Assembly: GCF_007673235.1 (NCBI RefSeq)
Contig: NZ_VDZH01000005.1
Coordinates: 310,001-374,000 of the forward strand
DNA length: 64,000 nucleotides
Origin: Curtobacterium pusillum
GTDB taxonomy: Bacteria; Actinomycetota; Actinomycetes; Actinomycetales; Microbacteriaceae
Direction of reading: 5' to 3'
The notes beneath the pieces were generated by a model. The model did no database searches, was not told where the DNA came from, and worked only from the letters and a program-made list of their open reading frames with translations. The number at the start of each line of letters is the position of its first letter. Position 1 is the first letter of the stretch. Made by a program: the position numbers and the translations under genes. Shown piece after piece: positions 9,146 through 16,606 of the stretch.

Positions 9146-9556
9146 TCAGGTCAGTCGCGCCATCCCGAGGCTCGGTGCGACGTCCTCGAACCCGAGCGAC
9201 CGGTAGAGCCGCTGCCCGGGCGGGTCCCCGACGAGGGTGACGTACGCTCCCTCGGGTGCCCGGGAGCGGACGTCCTCGAGGAGCCACTCGACGACCCGGC
9301 GTCCGAGACCGCGGCGCTGGTGAGCCGGGTCCGTGGCGATGTCCGCGATGTGGAAGTACCACCCGCCGTCGCCGATCGTCCGACCCATCGCGACCGGTGT
9401 GCCCTGCTCGTCCACGACGTGGCACGCCGACCAGCTGCCCGCGATCGCTCCGGCGCCCTGCTCGGCGTTCTTCGGCGTCAGGCCGGAGTCCCGGCGCAGC
9501 CGGAGGTAGTCGGCGAGCGGAGGCGGACCGGAGACGAGGGTGTAGGACGCGTCCAT
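9146..9556 (-). CDS. GNAT family N-acetyltransferase
   Basis: A 136-residue GNAT-fold protein. The acetyl-CoA pyrophosphate loop is HQRRGLGRRVVEWLL (Q/RxxGxG/A type), preceded by the beta-4 strand YFHIADIATDPAH and followed by the YRSLGFEDVAPSLGM segment typical of motif B. Such enzymes acetylate an amine on a small molecule or protein; the substrate is not evident. The ATG at 9556 gives a complete GNAT domain and is preceded on the minus strand by CAGACT and GGGGAG. The open frame extends further upstream without family resemblance. The 3' end faces the dehydrogenase gene across 34 bases with short GGCTGAC repeats. Confidence 0.85.
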   Translation of the reverse strand: MDASYTLVSGPPPLADYLRLRRDSGLTPKNAEQGAGAIAGSWSACHVVDEQGTPVAMGRTIGDGGWYFHIADIATDPAHQRRGLGRRVVEWLLEDVRSRAPEGAYVTLVGDPPGQRLYRSLGFEDVAPSLGMARLT

Positions 9557-9638
9557 CTCCCCAGTCTGGCCGGTCCCGGTGACACGCACCGTGCCTCCAG
9601 GCTGGATCGCAGCGTCCCGGGGGCGACGTGACGCCGCG

Positions 9639-10712
9639 TCAGACCGGGATGATGCAGGTCGGCGTGCCGACCGGGATCTGCGCGACGGCCTCGCCGGGGA
9701 CGCCGTCGTCGCCGGTCGGCAGGACGGCGATCGCGTCCGACATCTGGTTCGCGACGAGGACGTGTCCGGGCACGCGCGCGAAGTGTCGTGGCCAGACACC
9801 GCCCGACGACGCCGAACCGACGAGCGACAGCCCGCCGTCGGAGGCGTCGAGCACCACGATCAGGTCCCGCCCACGGACGGCGACGTACACGAGCCCGGCG
9901 TCGTCGACCTCGATGTGGCTGAGCAGCGACTCCCCCACCGAACCCTCGAAGGTCGCCGTCGACGCGATGGTCACGAACGAACCGGAGTCGTCACGGCGCA
10001 GGCGGTGCACGTGCCCGTCCAGCTCGCCGGCGACGATCAGGTCCCCGTCGTGCCAGGCCAAGTGTCGCGGACCGACCCCCGGTGCCACGTGGTGGACACG
10101 GACGAGGGAGATCGCGGGTTCGGCAGTGATCCGGAACTCGTGCAGGGCGTCGCCCCCGAGGTCCGCGACGAGCACGGTGCCGTCCGGGGTGGCGACCGAC
10201 TGGTGGGCGTGCGGCCCCTCCTGGCGGTCCTCGACGGGTCCGGTGGCGTCGGGCAGGACCTCGGTCACGACGGCCGCGGCGGGCACGCCGACGTCATCGC
10301 TTCCGTGCGCCCCCACGACCCCGTCGCTCGCGAGGAGTGATGCGGCGTGGGACTCGGCGGCCTCGAGCGAGATCGCCGTCACGGTGCCGGAGACGTAGTT
10401 GGTGACGACGAGCGAACCGGACGGGTCGACCCGGACGTGGCACGGGGCGTCGCCGCCGGCCGGGGCGTCCCAGAGGTGCTCGAGCGCTGCGCCGTCGCGA
10501 CGGAACGCCGAGACGCCGCCGTCCGCGGTCTCGGACACGGCGTAGACGCGGTCACCGGACACCGCGAGGAACGACGGGTCGTCCATGACCGCGACGGTAC
10601 GGGCCTCGGCGTCACCGGCGGGACCGGCAGGGACGATCGAGATCCCCGTGGCGTTGCCGCCGCCCGTGGCGGTGTAGGAGCCGACGAGCAGCGCCGGGAG
10701 GGTGTCGCTCAC
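9639..10712 (-). CDS. Lactonase family (7-bladed beta-propeller) protein
   Basis: A 357-residue protein of the lactonase family that includes 6-phosphogluconolactonase of the YbhE/Pgl type. It opens with LLVGSYTATGGGNATGISIV, has repeated blade motifs (HVRVDPSGSLVVTNYVSGTV, DDAGLVYVAVRGRDLIVVLD) and the family-typical GPRHLAWHDG and PRHFARVPGHVLVANQMS segments. The reaction could be hydrolysis of 6-phosphogluconolactone in the pentose phosphate pathway, but many members are unassigned, so the symbol is withheld. The GTG start at 10712 overlaps the chorismate mutase stop (10709-10712), so the two are co-translated. No signal peptide is evident. Confidence 0.85.
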   Translation of the reverse strand: MSDTLPALLVGSYTATGGGNATGISIVPAGPAGDAEARTVAVMDDPSFLAVSGDRVYAVSETADGGVSAFRRDGAALEHLWDAPAGGDAPCHVRVDPSGSLVVTNYVSGTVTAISLEAAESHAASLLASDGVVGAHGSDDVGVPAAAVVTEVLPDATGPVEDRQEGPHAHQSVATPDGTVLVADLGGDALHEFRITAEPAISLVRVHHVAPGVGPRHLAWHDGDLIVAGELDGHVHRLRRDDSGSFVTIASTATFEGSVGESLLSHIEVDDAGLVYVAVRGRDLIVVLDASDGGLSLVGSASSGGVWPRHFARVPGHVLVANQMSDAIAVLPTGDDGVPGEAVAQIPVGTPTCIIPV

Positions 10713-11032
10713 GCGTCGCCGCCGGCGATCTGCTCGTGGTGGTGGATGACCTCGGCGACGATGAAGTTCAGGAACTTCTCGGCGAAGGCGGGGTCGAGGT
10801 GCGACTCGGCGGCGAGTGAGCGGAGCCGTGCGACCTGGACCTGCTCGCGACCGGGGTCGGCGGCCGGCATGCCCGCGGCGGCCTTGAGGTACCCCACCCG
10901 CTGGGTGTACTTGAACCGCTCGGCGAGCATGTGGATCACGGCGGCGTCGATGTTGTCGATGCTCTGCCGGATGCTGCCGAGTTCGGCGACGGCCGCCTGG
11001 TCGTACGCGGGCGTGGTGTCGTCGTCGCTCAT
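10709..11032 (-). CDS. Chorismate mutase, AroQ class
   Basis: A 107-residue, all-helical AroQ-type chorismate mutase, which converts chorismate to prephenate for phenylalanine and tyrosine synthesis. Family residues are visible in order: RQSIDNIDAAVIHMLAERFK, a Lys in VGYLKAAAGMP, the Asp/Arg-Glu in ADPGREQVQ, and the C-terminal helix ending HHHEQI. It is free-standing, with no prephenate dehydratase or dehydrogenase domain. TAGGCT on the minus strand (11044-11039) ends six bases before the ATG at 11032, so the mRNA may be leaderless. It is followed by the lactonase gene with a four-base overlap, and aroE of the same pathway lies 1.7 kb away on the other strand. Confidence 0.9.
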   Translation of the reverse strand: MSDDDTTPAYDQAAVAELGSIRQSIDNIDAAVIHMLAERFKYTQRVGYLKAAAGMPAADPGREQVQVARLRSLAAESHLDPAFAEKFLNFIVAEVIHHHEQIAGGDA

Positions 11033-11038
11033 GCTGCG

Positions 11039-11044
11039 AGCCTA
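11039..11044 (-). promoter_or_regulatory. Leaderless-type -10 for chorismate mutase
   Basis: TAGGCT read on the minus strand ends six bases before the ATG at 11032. That spacing would place the transcription start on the start codon itself. Confidence 0.5.
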
Positions 11045-11157
11045 ACGGCCGGGGCTGGCCACCAGGTGTCGGTTACGCGCGCGTCCGCTGCCGGGTGTCG
11101 CGCGCGTCCGCCGCCGCAACCTGAGCGGGACCTGAGCACGGCCTCGGTCCTGCGAGA

Positions 11158-11571
11158 ATGGAGTCCATGTCGGTCCTGCTCGTGATCTCGAGCGTGTTTG
11201 CGGTCCTCGCTGGCCTCGTGCACGTGTACATCTTCTTCCTCGAGTCCGTGGCGTGGACGAGTCCCCGGGTGCGCAAGATCTTCGGCCTGTCGTCGGAGAC
11301 CGAGGTGCAGGCGACCCGCTCGATGGCGTTCAACCAGGGGTTCTACAACCTGTTCCTCGCGATCGGTGCGGTCCTCGGTGTGGTGCTCGTCGTCGCGGGC
11401 AACAGCGCGAGCGGGTGGACCCTCGTGGTGTTCGCGACCGCGTCGATGCTCGGTGCCGCGGTGGTCCTCGCCGGCACCGGCCGCCGCTACCTCAACTCCG
11501 CGTTCGTGCAGGGCGCGTTCCCCCTGATCGCACTGCTGTTCGCGTTCCTCGGGTCCACGTTCGGTTCCTGA
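11158..11571 (+). CDS. DUF1304 family small membrane protein
   Basis: A 137-residue protein with four predicted helices. Family features are LAGLVHVYIFFLESVAW at the N-terminus, FGLSSETEVQ in the first loop, NQGFYNLFLAIGA in helix 2, and a final LIALLFAFLGSTF. DUF1304 proteins are of unknown function. Two ATGs compete: 11158 (MESMSVLLV) and 11167 (MSVLLVISSVF). The second has GGAG only three bases before it; neither has an ideal ribosome site. The gene stands alone between divergent chorismate mutase and a convergent iron-binding lipoprotein gene. Confidence 0.85.
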   Translation: MESMSVLLVISSVFAVLAGLVHVYIFFLESVAWTSPRVRKIFGLSSETEVQATRSMAFNQGFYNLFLAIGAVLGVVLVVAGNSASGWTLVVFATASMLGAAVVLAGTGRRYLNSAFVQGAFPLIALLFAFLGSTFGS

Positions 11572-11634
11572 CCGACGCGACCGTCGCGTCCGCGGACGCC
11601 GGGCTGGCAGCTGTTTCGCGCGGAGAAGGCGGAA

Positions 11635-11713
11635 CCGCGCGTAGGAAGCAGAAACGCGCGTAGGAGGCCGGAAGTTCCAGCCTCCTACGCGCGAAACGAC
11701 CTCCTACGCGCGG
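11635..11713. terminator. Nested double palindrome between convergent genes
   Basis: An inner stem of 14 perfect pairs (11655-11668 with 11680-11693, unit CGCGCGTAGGAGGC, 11-base loop) sits inside an outer stem of 12 pairs (11635-11646 with 11702-11713, unit CCGCGCGTAGGA). The core CGCGCGTAGGA thus occurs four times, twice in each direction, and a degenerate fifth copy lies near 11617. It fills the space between DUF1304 (+) and the fecB-like gene (-) and probably terminates both. Confidence 0.7.
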
Positions 11714-11722
11714 ATCGTCGCG

Positions 11723-12727
11723 TCAGCCGAGCTTCGCCTGGAACTCGTCCGGTAGCTTCTCGAGCGCCCACTCGATCGCCGCGGTGGTCCCCATCGAGAA
11801 CGCCGAGGACACATCGGCGTCGTCGAACACGATGGAGTGCCCGGCCTCGACCGACGGCACCTTCTGGAACAGCGGGTCCGCCTCGGCCTTCGACGCGTCG
11901 ACGTAGATCGGCAGGATGAGCGTCAGGTCGGCGTTCAACAGGTCGAGGTTCTCGTCCGACAGGTGCACCGAGAACGCCTTGCCGGCCTGCTCGTCGATGG
12001 CCTTCGGGATGGTGAAGCCGAGGTTCCGCATGAACGTCGAGCGGCTGTCCGTCGAGGCGTAGGCACCGAAGCCCTCGGAACTGTACGCACCGACGACGGC
12101 GGACTTGCCCTCGAACTCCGGGTGGGCCTTGCGTGCCGCGGCGTAGGCGTCGTCGAGGTCGGAGAGCAGCTTCTTGCCCTCCGTTTCCTTGCCGAGGGCC
12201 TTCGCGATCATCGTGGTCTGCTGCTGGGTCGAGGCGAGGTAGTTCTCGCCGCCCTTCGGGATCGCCACGGTCGGCGCGATCGCGGACAGCTTGGCGTAGC
12301 GGTCCTTGTCGCCGGAGGACTTCACGTCGAGGATCACGTCGGGCTTGAGCTTGAGGATGTCCTCGTAGCTCGGCTCGAGCGTCTGGATGATCTTCGGCGA
12401 CTTCGTGTAGGCACCCTTCAGCCAGGGGCCGACGCCGTCACCACCGAAGGCGAGCCAGTCGCTCGCGCCGACGGGCTGCACGCCGAGCTCGAGTGCCGTC
12501 TCGGCGTCGCCCCACCCGAGGGCGACGACGCGCTTCGGCTGCGACTCGATCTTCGTGGTGCCGAGCGCGGTGGTGATGGACACCGGGAAGGCCCCGTCGG
12601 ACGACCCCGATGACGAGGAGGACGGGGAGCCGGAGCCGGAGGCGCACCCGGCGAGGACGAGGGACGCTGCGACGACGGCACCGGCAGCGGCCAGCACGCG
12701 TCGGAGACGGAGGGGAGTACGGATCAC
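11723..12727 (-). CDS. Iron-siderophore ABC transporter substrate-binding lipoprotein
   Basis: A 334-residue exported lipoprotein of the FecB/FepB (class III, TroA-like) type. The signal peptide ends in lipobox LVLAGC with a Ser/Gly-rich linker after the Cys. The mature part has PKRVVALGWGDAETALELGV, EPSYEDILKLKPDVILDV, and the long connecting helix of the cluster around KLSAIAPTVAI. It would capture a ferric siderophore on the cell surface and deliver it to a permease; no permease or ATPase gene is adjacent. The GTG at 12727 abuts a DtxR-type iron box that overlaps a TAGGCT -10, pointing to iron-repressed leaderless transcription. The end faces DUF1304 across a long palindrome. Confidence 0.93.
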   Translation of the reverse strand: MIRTPLRLRRVLAAAGAVVAASLVLAGCASGSGSPSSSSSGSSDGAFPVSITTALGTTKIESQPKRVVALGWGDAETALELGVQPVGASDWLAFGGDGVGPWLKGAYTKSPKIIQTLEPSYEDILKLKPDVILDVKSSGDKDRYAKLSAIAPTVAIPKGGENYLASTQQQTTMIAKALGKETEGKKLLSDLDDAYAAARKAHPEFEGKSAVVGAYSSEGFGAYASTDSRSTFMRNLGFTIPKAIDEQAGKAFSVHLSDENLDLLNADLTLILPIYVDASKAEADPLFQKVPSVEAGHSIVFDDADVSSAFSMGTTAAIEWALEKLPDEFQAKLG

Positions 12728-12746
12728 GAAGGGTAGCCTAACCTAA
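12728..12746 (-). promoter_or_regulatory. DtxR/IdeR iron box overlapping the -10 of the siderophore-binding gene
   Basis: On the minus strand the 19 bases read TTAGGTTAGGCTACCCTTC. The first 12 match the DtxR/IdeR consensus TTAGGTTAGSCTAACCTAA exactly and the right half is partly degenerate. The embedded TAGGCT ends seven bases before the GTG start, so repressor and RNA polymerase would compete for the same bases. Confidence 0.75.
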
Positions 12747-12771
12747 CGGCCCGGTACGGAAAGCGTCTGGA

Positions 12772-12777
12772 TAGGCT
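12772..12777 (+). promoter_or_regulatory. Leaderless-type -10 for aroE
   Basis: TAGGCT ends eight bases before the GTG of aroE at 12786. No ribosome-binding sequence lies between, which suits a leaderless or nearly leaderless transcript. Confidence 0.4.
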
Positions 12778-12785
12778 GGATCACC

Positions 12786-13652
12786 GTGGCCGTCACCGAT
12801 CCCGCCCGCACCCGGCTCGCGGTGCTCGGCTCCCCCATCGCGCACTCCCTCTCCCCCACGCTGCACGCAGCGGCCTACGACGTCCTGGGGTTGGGGTGGT
12901 CGTACGGGAGGCACGAGGTCGCGTCCGGCGGGTTGGATGCGTTCGTCGCGGGGCTGGGGCCCGAATGGCGTGGGCTGAGCCTCACGATGCCGCTCAAGCG
13001 GGACGTGCTGCCGCTCCTCGACCGGACCACTCCGCTGGTCGACGAGCTCGGGGTCGCCAACACCATCGCCTTCCGGACCTCTGGCGACACCGTGCTGCGG
13101 TACGGGGCGAACACCGACGTCGAGGGGCTCGTCCGACCGGTCGAGGCACTCGGCCACCTGCCCGGTGAGGCGACGGTCCTCGGCGGCGGTGCGACCGCGG
13201 CGAGCGCCCTCACGGCCGCCGTCCGGCTCGGCGCGACCCTGGTGCGGCTGTTCCTCCGCGACACCGCGAAGGCCGGAGCACTCGTCGACCTGGCCGTGCG
13301 GCTCGGCGTCTCGCTCGAGGTCCTGCCCCTGACGGACCTTCCCGGGACGCGGCACGGGTTCGTCGTCTCGACCCTGCCCGGTGGTGCCGCGGACACCCTC
13401 GAGCTGGTGCCGTCCGGGCCCGACGCCGTGCTGTTCGACGTCGCCTACGAGCCGTGGCCCACGGCGGTCGCCTCGCGCTGGGCTGGTGCGGGCGGCCGGG
13501 TGCTCAACGGCCTCGACATGCTCACGGAGCAGGCGCTCGGACAGATCCGGTTCTTCCTCACCGGCGACCAGGACGAGCTGCTGCCCGCCGAGGCGGACGT
13601 GCGGCGGGCGATGCGCGCCGCCGTGGGCCTGCCGCCCACCGTGCTCAGCTGA
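12786..13652 (+). CDS. aroE: Shikimate dehydrogenase
   Basis: A 288-residue enzyme that reduces 3-dehydroshikimate to shikimate with NADPH. The substrate-site motif GSPIAHSLSPTLHAAAY is near the N-terminus, the catalytic Lys71 is in LTMPLKRDV, and the partner Asp111 is in GANTDVEG. A diverged nucleotide-binding loop LGGGATAASALTA follows, and the C-terminal LNGLDMLTEQALGQI is typical. The NADP-recognising Asn-Arg-Thr segment of canonical AroE is not obvious (FLRDTAKA), as in some actinobacterial AroE. The gene overlaps the convergent ychJ-like gene by eight bases. Confidence 0.92.
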   Translation: MAVTDPARTRLAVLGSPIAHSLSPTLHAAAYDVLGLGWSYGRHEVASGGLDAFVAGLGPEWRGLSLTMPLKRDVLPLLDRTTPLVDELGVANTIAFRTSGDTVLRYGANTDVEGLVRPVEALGHLPGEATVLGGGATAASALTAAVRLGATLVRLFLRDTAKAGALVDLAVRLGVSLEVLPLTDLPGTRHGFVVSTLPGGAADTLELVPSGPDAVLFDVAYEPWPTAVASRWAGAGGRVLNGLDMLTEQALGQIRFFLTGDQDELLPAEADVRRAMRAAVGLPPTVLS

Positions 13653-14031
13653 CGACGCCGTCCACGTAGTACCAGCGACCGCCCTCGCGGACGAACTCGC
13701 TCGTCTCCTCGAGCGTGCCGCGCTCGGTGTCGGAACGCCACCACGCGCGGAACGCGACCGTTCCCCGGGAGTCGAACGGGCCTCCAGACCGCGTCGACAG
13801 CACGTCCAACCGGGTCCAACGCTGATCCGCGTCCAACTCGAGGTCCTCCGGCCGCGTCCGCGGGTGCCACGTCAGCAGGAGGTACTCGGGCAGACCGAGC
13901 GCGAACGCGCTGAACCGCGAGCGCATCAGCCGCTCGGCCGTCGGTGCCGCCGCGCCGCCGTGCAGGGGTCCGCAGCACTCCCCGTAGGGGTTGCCGCTGA
14001 GGCAGGGGCAGCGCGATTCGTCGGTGACCAC
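13645..14031 (-). CDS. YchJ family (UPF0225) SEC-C metal-binding protein
   Basis: A 128-residue protein with an N-terminal SEC-C motif, CPCLSGNPYGECCGPLH (CxC...CC), that should bind zinc, followed by the YchJ domain with AERLMRSRFSAFALGLPEYLLLTWHP and VAFRAWWR. Function of the family is not established. The GTG at 14031 is preceded on the minus strand by TAGCGT ending six bases away, suggesting a leaderless transcript; that hexamer overlaps the stop codon of the adjacent ohr-like gene on the same strand. The 3' end overlaps aroE by eight bases. Confidence 0.88.
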   Translation of the reverse strand: MVTDESRCPCLSGNPYGECCGPLHGGAAAPTAERLMRSRFSAFALGLPEYLLLTWHPRTRPEDLELDADQRWTRLDVLSTRSGGPFDSRGTVAFRAWWRSDTERGTLEETSEFVREGGRWYYVDGVVS

Positions 14032-14037
14032 GCCGGA

Positions 14038-14043
14038 ACGCTA
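14038..14043 (-). promoter_or_regulatory. Leaderless-type -10 for the ychJ-like gene
   Basis: TAGCGT on the minus strand ends six bases before the GTG at 14031. Its TAG is at the same time the stop codon of the upstream ohr-like gene. Confidence 0.45.
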
Positions 14044-14466
14044 GTCGACGATCGAGATGGCGACCGTGATGTTGCCGCGGGTGGCGTTCGAGTAGGGGCA
14101 GATCTCGTGCGCGCGCTCGGCGAGGCGCTGCCGCTGCTCCGGACGGGCGGACGGGGCGTAGACGTCGAGCTCGACCGCGAGGCCGAAGCCGCCCTGCCCG
14201 TTGCCGCCGATGCCGACCTCGGCCGAGACCTCGGCGTCGGTGGTGTCGACCTCGAGCTCCTTGCCGGCGGCGTGCAGCGCACCGAGGAAGCACGCGGCGT
14301 ACCCGGCGGCGAAGAGCTGCTCCGGGTTGGTGCCCTCGCCGCTGCCGCCCATCTCCTTCGGCAGGCGGGTGTCGAGGTCGAGGCGGTCGTCCTCGCTGCG
14401 CACGTGGCCGTCGCGGCCTCCGCCGGTGGCGTGGGCGGCTGCGGTGTAGACGATGTCGAGGCTCAT
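14041..14466 (-). CDS. Organic hydroperoxide resistance protein (Ohr/OsmC)
   Basis: A 141-residue OsmC-fold peroxidase of the Ohr subgroup. The two catalytic cysteines are visible: Cys59 in GYAACFLGAL and Cys123 in HEICPYSNATRGN, along with NPEQLFAAGYAA carrying the active-site Glu. Ohr reduces organic hydroperoxides with lipoylated or thiol reductants in the cytosol. The ATG at 14466 gives the family's normal N-terminus (MSLDIVYTAAAHATGG). No MarR-type OhrR regulator is adjacent. A 59-bp palindromic repeat lies upstream at 14608-14666. Confidence 0.93.
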   Translation of the reverse strand: MSLDIVYTAAAHATGGGRDGHVRSEDDRLDLDTRLPKEMGGSGEGTNPEQLFAAGYAACFLGALHAAGKELEVDTTDAEVSAEVGIGGNGQGGFGLAVELDVYAPSARPEQRQRLAERAHEICPYSNATRGNITVAISIVD

Positions 14467-14607
14467 AGGTCGAGCGCACCGCGCCTTCCTGAGCGAGCGC
14501 TGGGCCGCGGCGTCACGGTGCGGGCTGCCCGCGCTCCCGAAGCCCGCACCCGGGCGTGTCCGACCCCATGCGAGTCCGGCCCCGGGCGTGTCCGGCCCCA
14601 CGCCCGA

Positions 14608-14666
14608 TCGAGTGAGCACCAATCGTCGAGTCGCCGCAGCACACCCGACGATTTCTGCTCCCTCGA
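14608..14666. repeat. 59-bp palindromic element, copy A
   Basis: Arms at 14614-14631 (GAGCACCAATCGTCGAGT) and 14643-14660 are inverted copies with three mismatches around an 11-base loop, flanked by TCGA on both ends. The layout is the same as copies at 30571-30629 and 32455-32513. It lies between divergent genes, upstream of ohr. Confidence 0.85.
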
Positions 14667-14721
14667 CACACGGGTAGCCCGGCACGCGCCACTCTCAGAC
14701 CGACCGAGTAGAAGAAGTCTC

Positions 14722-15390
14722 GTGTTCGGACTCGGTTGGCAGGTGCTGCGGGAGCGGATCGGCGACGTCCTCGACTCCGCGCGCGTCCGCCGGGCGACAC
14801 GAGTTTCCGGCGTCGCGGCGGTCCTCGCGCTCATCGCAGCCGTGGTCCTGCAGGTGCGGTTCGCCTGGGCTGGGACGTCCGTGCTGGGAGCCGTCGTCAC
14901 CATCGCGCTGACCACCGCCGGTGTCGGCCTGGTGTGCTTCAGCTGCTTCCGGACCGCACGGCCGGTCGACCCAGCGGCGACGATCAACGGGCGACAGGTC
15001 CGTCCGGACACGCTGATGGCCGTGCGCTGGTCGGTCCAGCCGTACCTCGACCGACGCCCCCGCCCTGTCGCTCAGGACGACCGCGCTGCGGTCCTGAACG
15101 ATGTGCCCCTGCTGCAGCGCGGGTTGCTCCGACGGCTGTCCCGGTTCGGTCCGACGATCGTCGGGTTCGCGCTGCTCTGTCTCGGGGCGATCGTCGCCGG
15201 CGGCTTCCGCTCCGTCGCCTTCGTGTGGCCCGTCCTGTACATCGGGATGATCCCGGACATGGTCGTCCGGCTGGGCCGCTCCGAACGCGCCCGCCTCGCC
15301 GCGCTCGCCACCGCGCCGCCGCCCGACTCCGACGGTCCGCAGTGGCGACGGGATCCGACCGGTTCGAAGCTGGGCCTGCCCGGCGAGTGA
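14722..15390 (+). CDS. Hypothetical membrane protein
   Basis: A 222-residue protein with a short basic N-terminus, two helices around residues 34-75 (VSGVAAVLALIAAVVLQVRF and VLGAVVTIALTTAGVGLVCF), a soluble stretch of about 60 residues rich in Arg and Asp, two more helices near residues 145-185, and a hydrophilic tail. The loop contains PDTLMAVRWSVQPYLDRRPR. I do not recognise a family. The GTG at 14722 follows GAAGAAG at 14711-14717, an acceptable ribosome site; the frame stays open far upstream but over the Ohr and palindrome region. It precedes the SRAP gene by 41 bases on the same strand. Confidence 0.7.
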   Translation: MFGLGWQVLRERIGDVLDSARVRRATRVSGVAAVLALIAAVVLQVRFAWAGTSVLGAVVTIALTTAGVGLVCFSCFRTARPVDPAATINGRQVRPDTLMAVRWSVQPYLDRRPRPVAQDDRAAVLNDVPLLQRGLLRRLSRFGPTIVGFALLCLGAIVAGGFRSVAFVWPVLYIGMIPDMVVRLGRSERARLAALATAPPPDSDGPQWRRDPTGSKLGLPGE

Positions 15391-15431
15391 TCGACCGCAC
15401 GCCTGTCGGTGGTCGCGAGCACACTGGGGTC

Positions 15432-16166
15432 ATGTGTGGAAGGTTCGTCGTCTCCGACACCACGGCCGATCTGCTGCCGGAACTGATCGGTGAGCTCGCC
15501 GATCGGACCGAGCACGTGGACGAGGACACCGGCGTGGTCGGCACCGGCCTCGTCCCGAGCTGGAACGTCGCGCCGGCGGACCCCGTGTTCGCGGTCCGGC
15601 AGCGGCACGGCGAACGGGAACTCCCCCGGATCAGCTGGGGCTTCGTGCCGAGCTGGGCGAAGGATTTCCAGAAGCAGCGCCCGAAGCCGATCAACGCGCG
15701 CATCGAGACGGTGGCGACGAGCGGCATGTTCAAACGGGCCTTCGCCACGAACCGGTGCATCGTGCCCGCGCAGGGCTACTACGAGTGGGTCGTGCGCGAG
15801 GACGGCAAGGAACCGCACTTCGTCCACGAGCCCGGCGGCGCACTCGCCATGGCCGGCGTGGTGAGCGCCTGGCCGGACCCGACGAAGCCCGAGGGCGACC
15901 CGGACAAGTGGCGGCTCTCGCTCGCGATCATCACGCGCGACGCCCACGTGGCGCCGGGTGAGGTGCACGACCGGATGCCGGCGTTCCTCACGCCGGACGG
16001 CTACGACGACTGGCTGGACCCCGATGGACGAGACACGGACGACCTGCTCGCCCTGCTCGACCACGAGTCACTGACGGTCGCTGCTGGTCTCGAGCAGTAC
16101 GAGGTCGCGCGCACCGTGAACAGCGTCAGGAACGACGGCCCACAGCTGATCGAGCGGATCGCCTGA
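15432..16166 (+). CDS. SOS response-associated peptidase (SRAP, YedK/HMCES-like)
   Basis: A 244-residue SRAP-domain protein. The invariant Cys2 follows the initiator Met in MCGRFVV, and other family signatures are PSWNVAP, ISWGFVPSWAKD, NARIETV, CIVPAQGYYEW with its catalytic Glu, and GEVHDRMPAFL with the active-site His. SRAP proteins cross-link through Cys2 to abasic sites in single-stranded DNA and so shield them. The ATG at 15432 is fixed by the need for Cys2. CACACT ends six bases upstream, another possible leaderless arrangement. The family length is normal. Confidence 0.95.
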   Translation: MCGRFVVSDTTADLLPELIGELADRTEHVDEDTGVVGTGLVPSWNVAPADPVFAVRQRHGERELPRISWGFVPSWAKDFQKQRPKPINARIETVATSGMFKRAFATNRCIVPAQGYYEWVVREDGKEPHFVHEPGGALAMAGVVSAWPDPTKPEGDPDKWRLSLAIITRDAHVAPGEVHDRMPAFLTPDGYDDWLDPDGRDTDDLLALLDHESLTVAAGLEQYEVARTVNSVRNDGPQLIERIA

Positions 16167-16188
16167 CCCCAGGCGTCAGGGACGCCCG

Positions 16189-16548
16189 TCAGCGACGCAC
16201 GTCGGGCAGGAGCACCCGGAGCCGCTCGGCAAGCCGCTGCTGTGCTTCCTCGAGGGACCGGAAGTCGCCGACGTACTGGCCGAACGTGTCGGACACGAAG
16301 AAGTGCGTTTCCTGACGGTCGACCGTGCCGCCGTAGTACCCGCCGTAGTTCGCGGCCCACAGCCCGGTGTCGGGGCGGGACCACGTGATCCGGGCGTGCT
16401 GTTCGGGAGCGACGACCTCGGCCTCGATCTCGGTGATCACGGCGATGGTGGCGGTGTCGACCGTGACCTCGTCCGCGGTGGCCTCGTGCCTGGTCGCCTC
16501 GTGTCCCGTCGCCTCGGCGTGGTGGGGGTGGGCGAAGGCCGTGCTCAT
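16189..16548 (-). CDS. Small protein of unknown function, paralogue 1 (NYGGYYGG motif)
   Basis: A 119-residue protein without a signal peptide. The first ~45 residues are a His/Glu/Ala/Thr-rich low-complexity stretch (HPHHAEATGHEATRHEAT). The rest is a compact domain with WSRPDTGLWAANYGGYYGG, then FFVSDTFGQYVGDFRSLEEA and a final helix of leucines and arginines. The domain is clearly homologous to the product at 16607-16936, so the two arose by tandem duplication. GAGGAG on the minus strand precedes the ATG at 16548. I do not recognise the family; the pattern of aromatic strands followed by a helix suggests a small alpha/beta fold. Confidence 0.75.
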   Translation of the reverse strand: MSTAFAHPHHAEATGHEATRHEATADEVTVDTATIAVITEIEAEVVAPEQHARITWSRPDTGLWAANYGGYYGGTVDRQETHFFVSDTFGQYVGDFRSLEEAQQRLAERLRVLLPDVRR

Positions 16549-16606
16549 GGTGCTCCTCGTGCTGTCCTGCTGCGGTGCTGACCGGTGGTGGTGCGTGGTG
16601 GAGTGC

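Noticed and set aside
14608-14666. Terminator of the ohr gene
   Set aside because: ohr is on the minus strand and ends at 14041; the palindrome is upstream of it, in a divergent gap.
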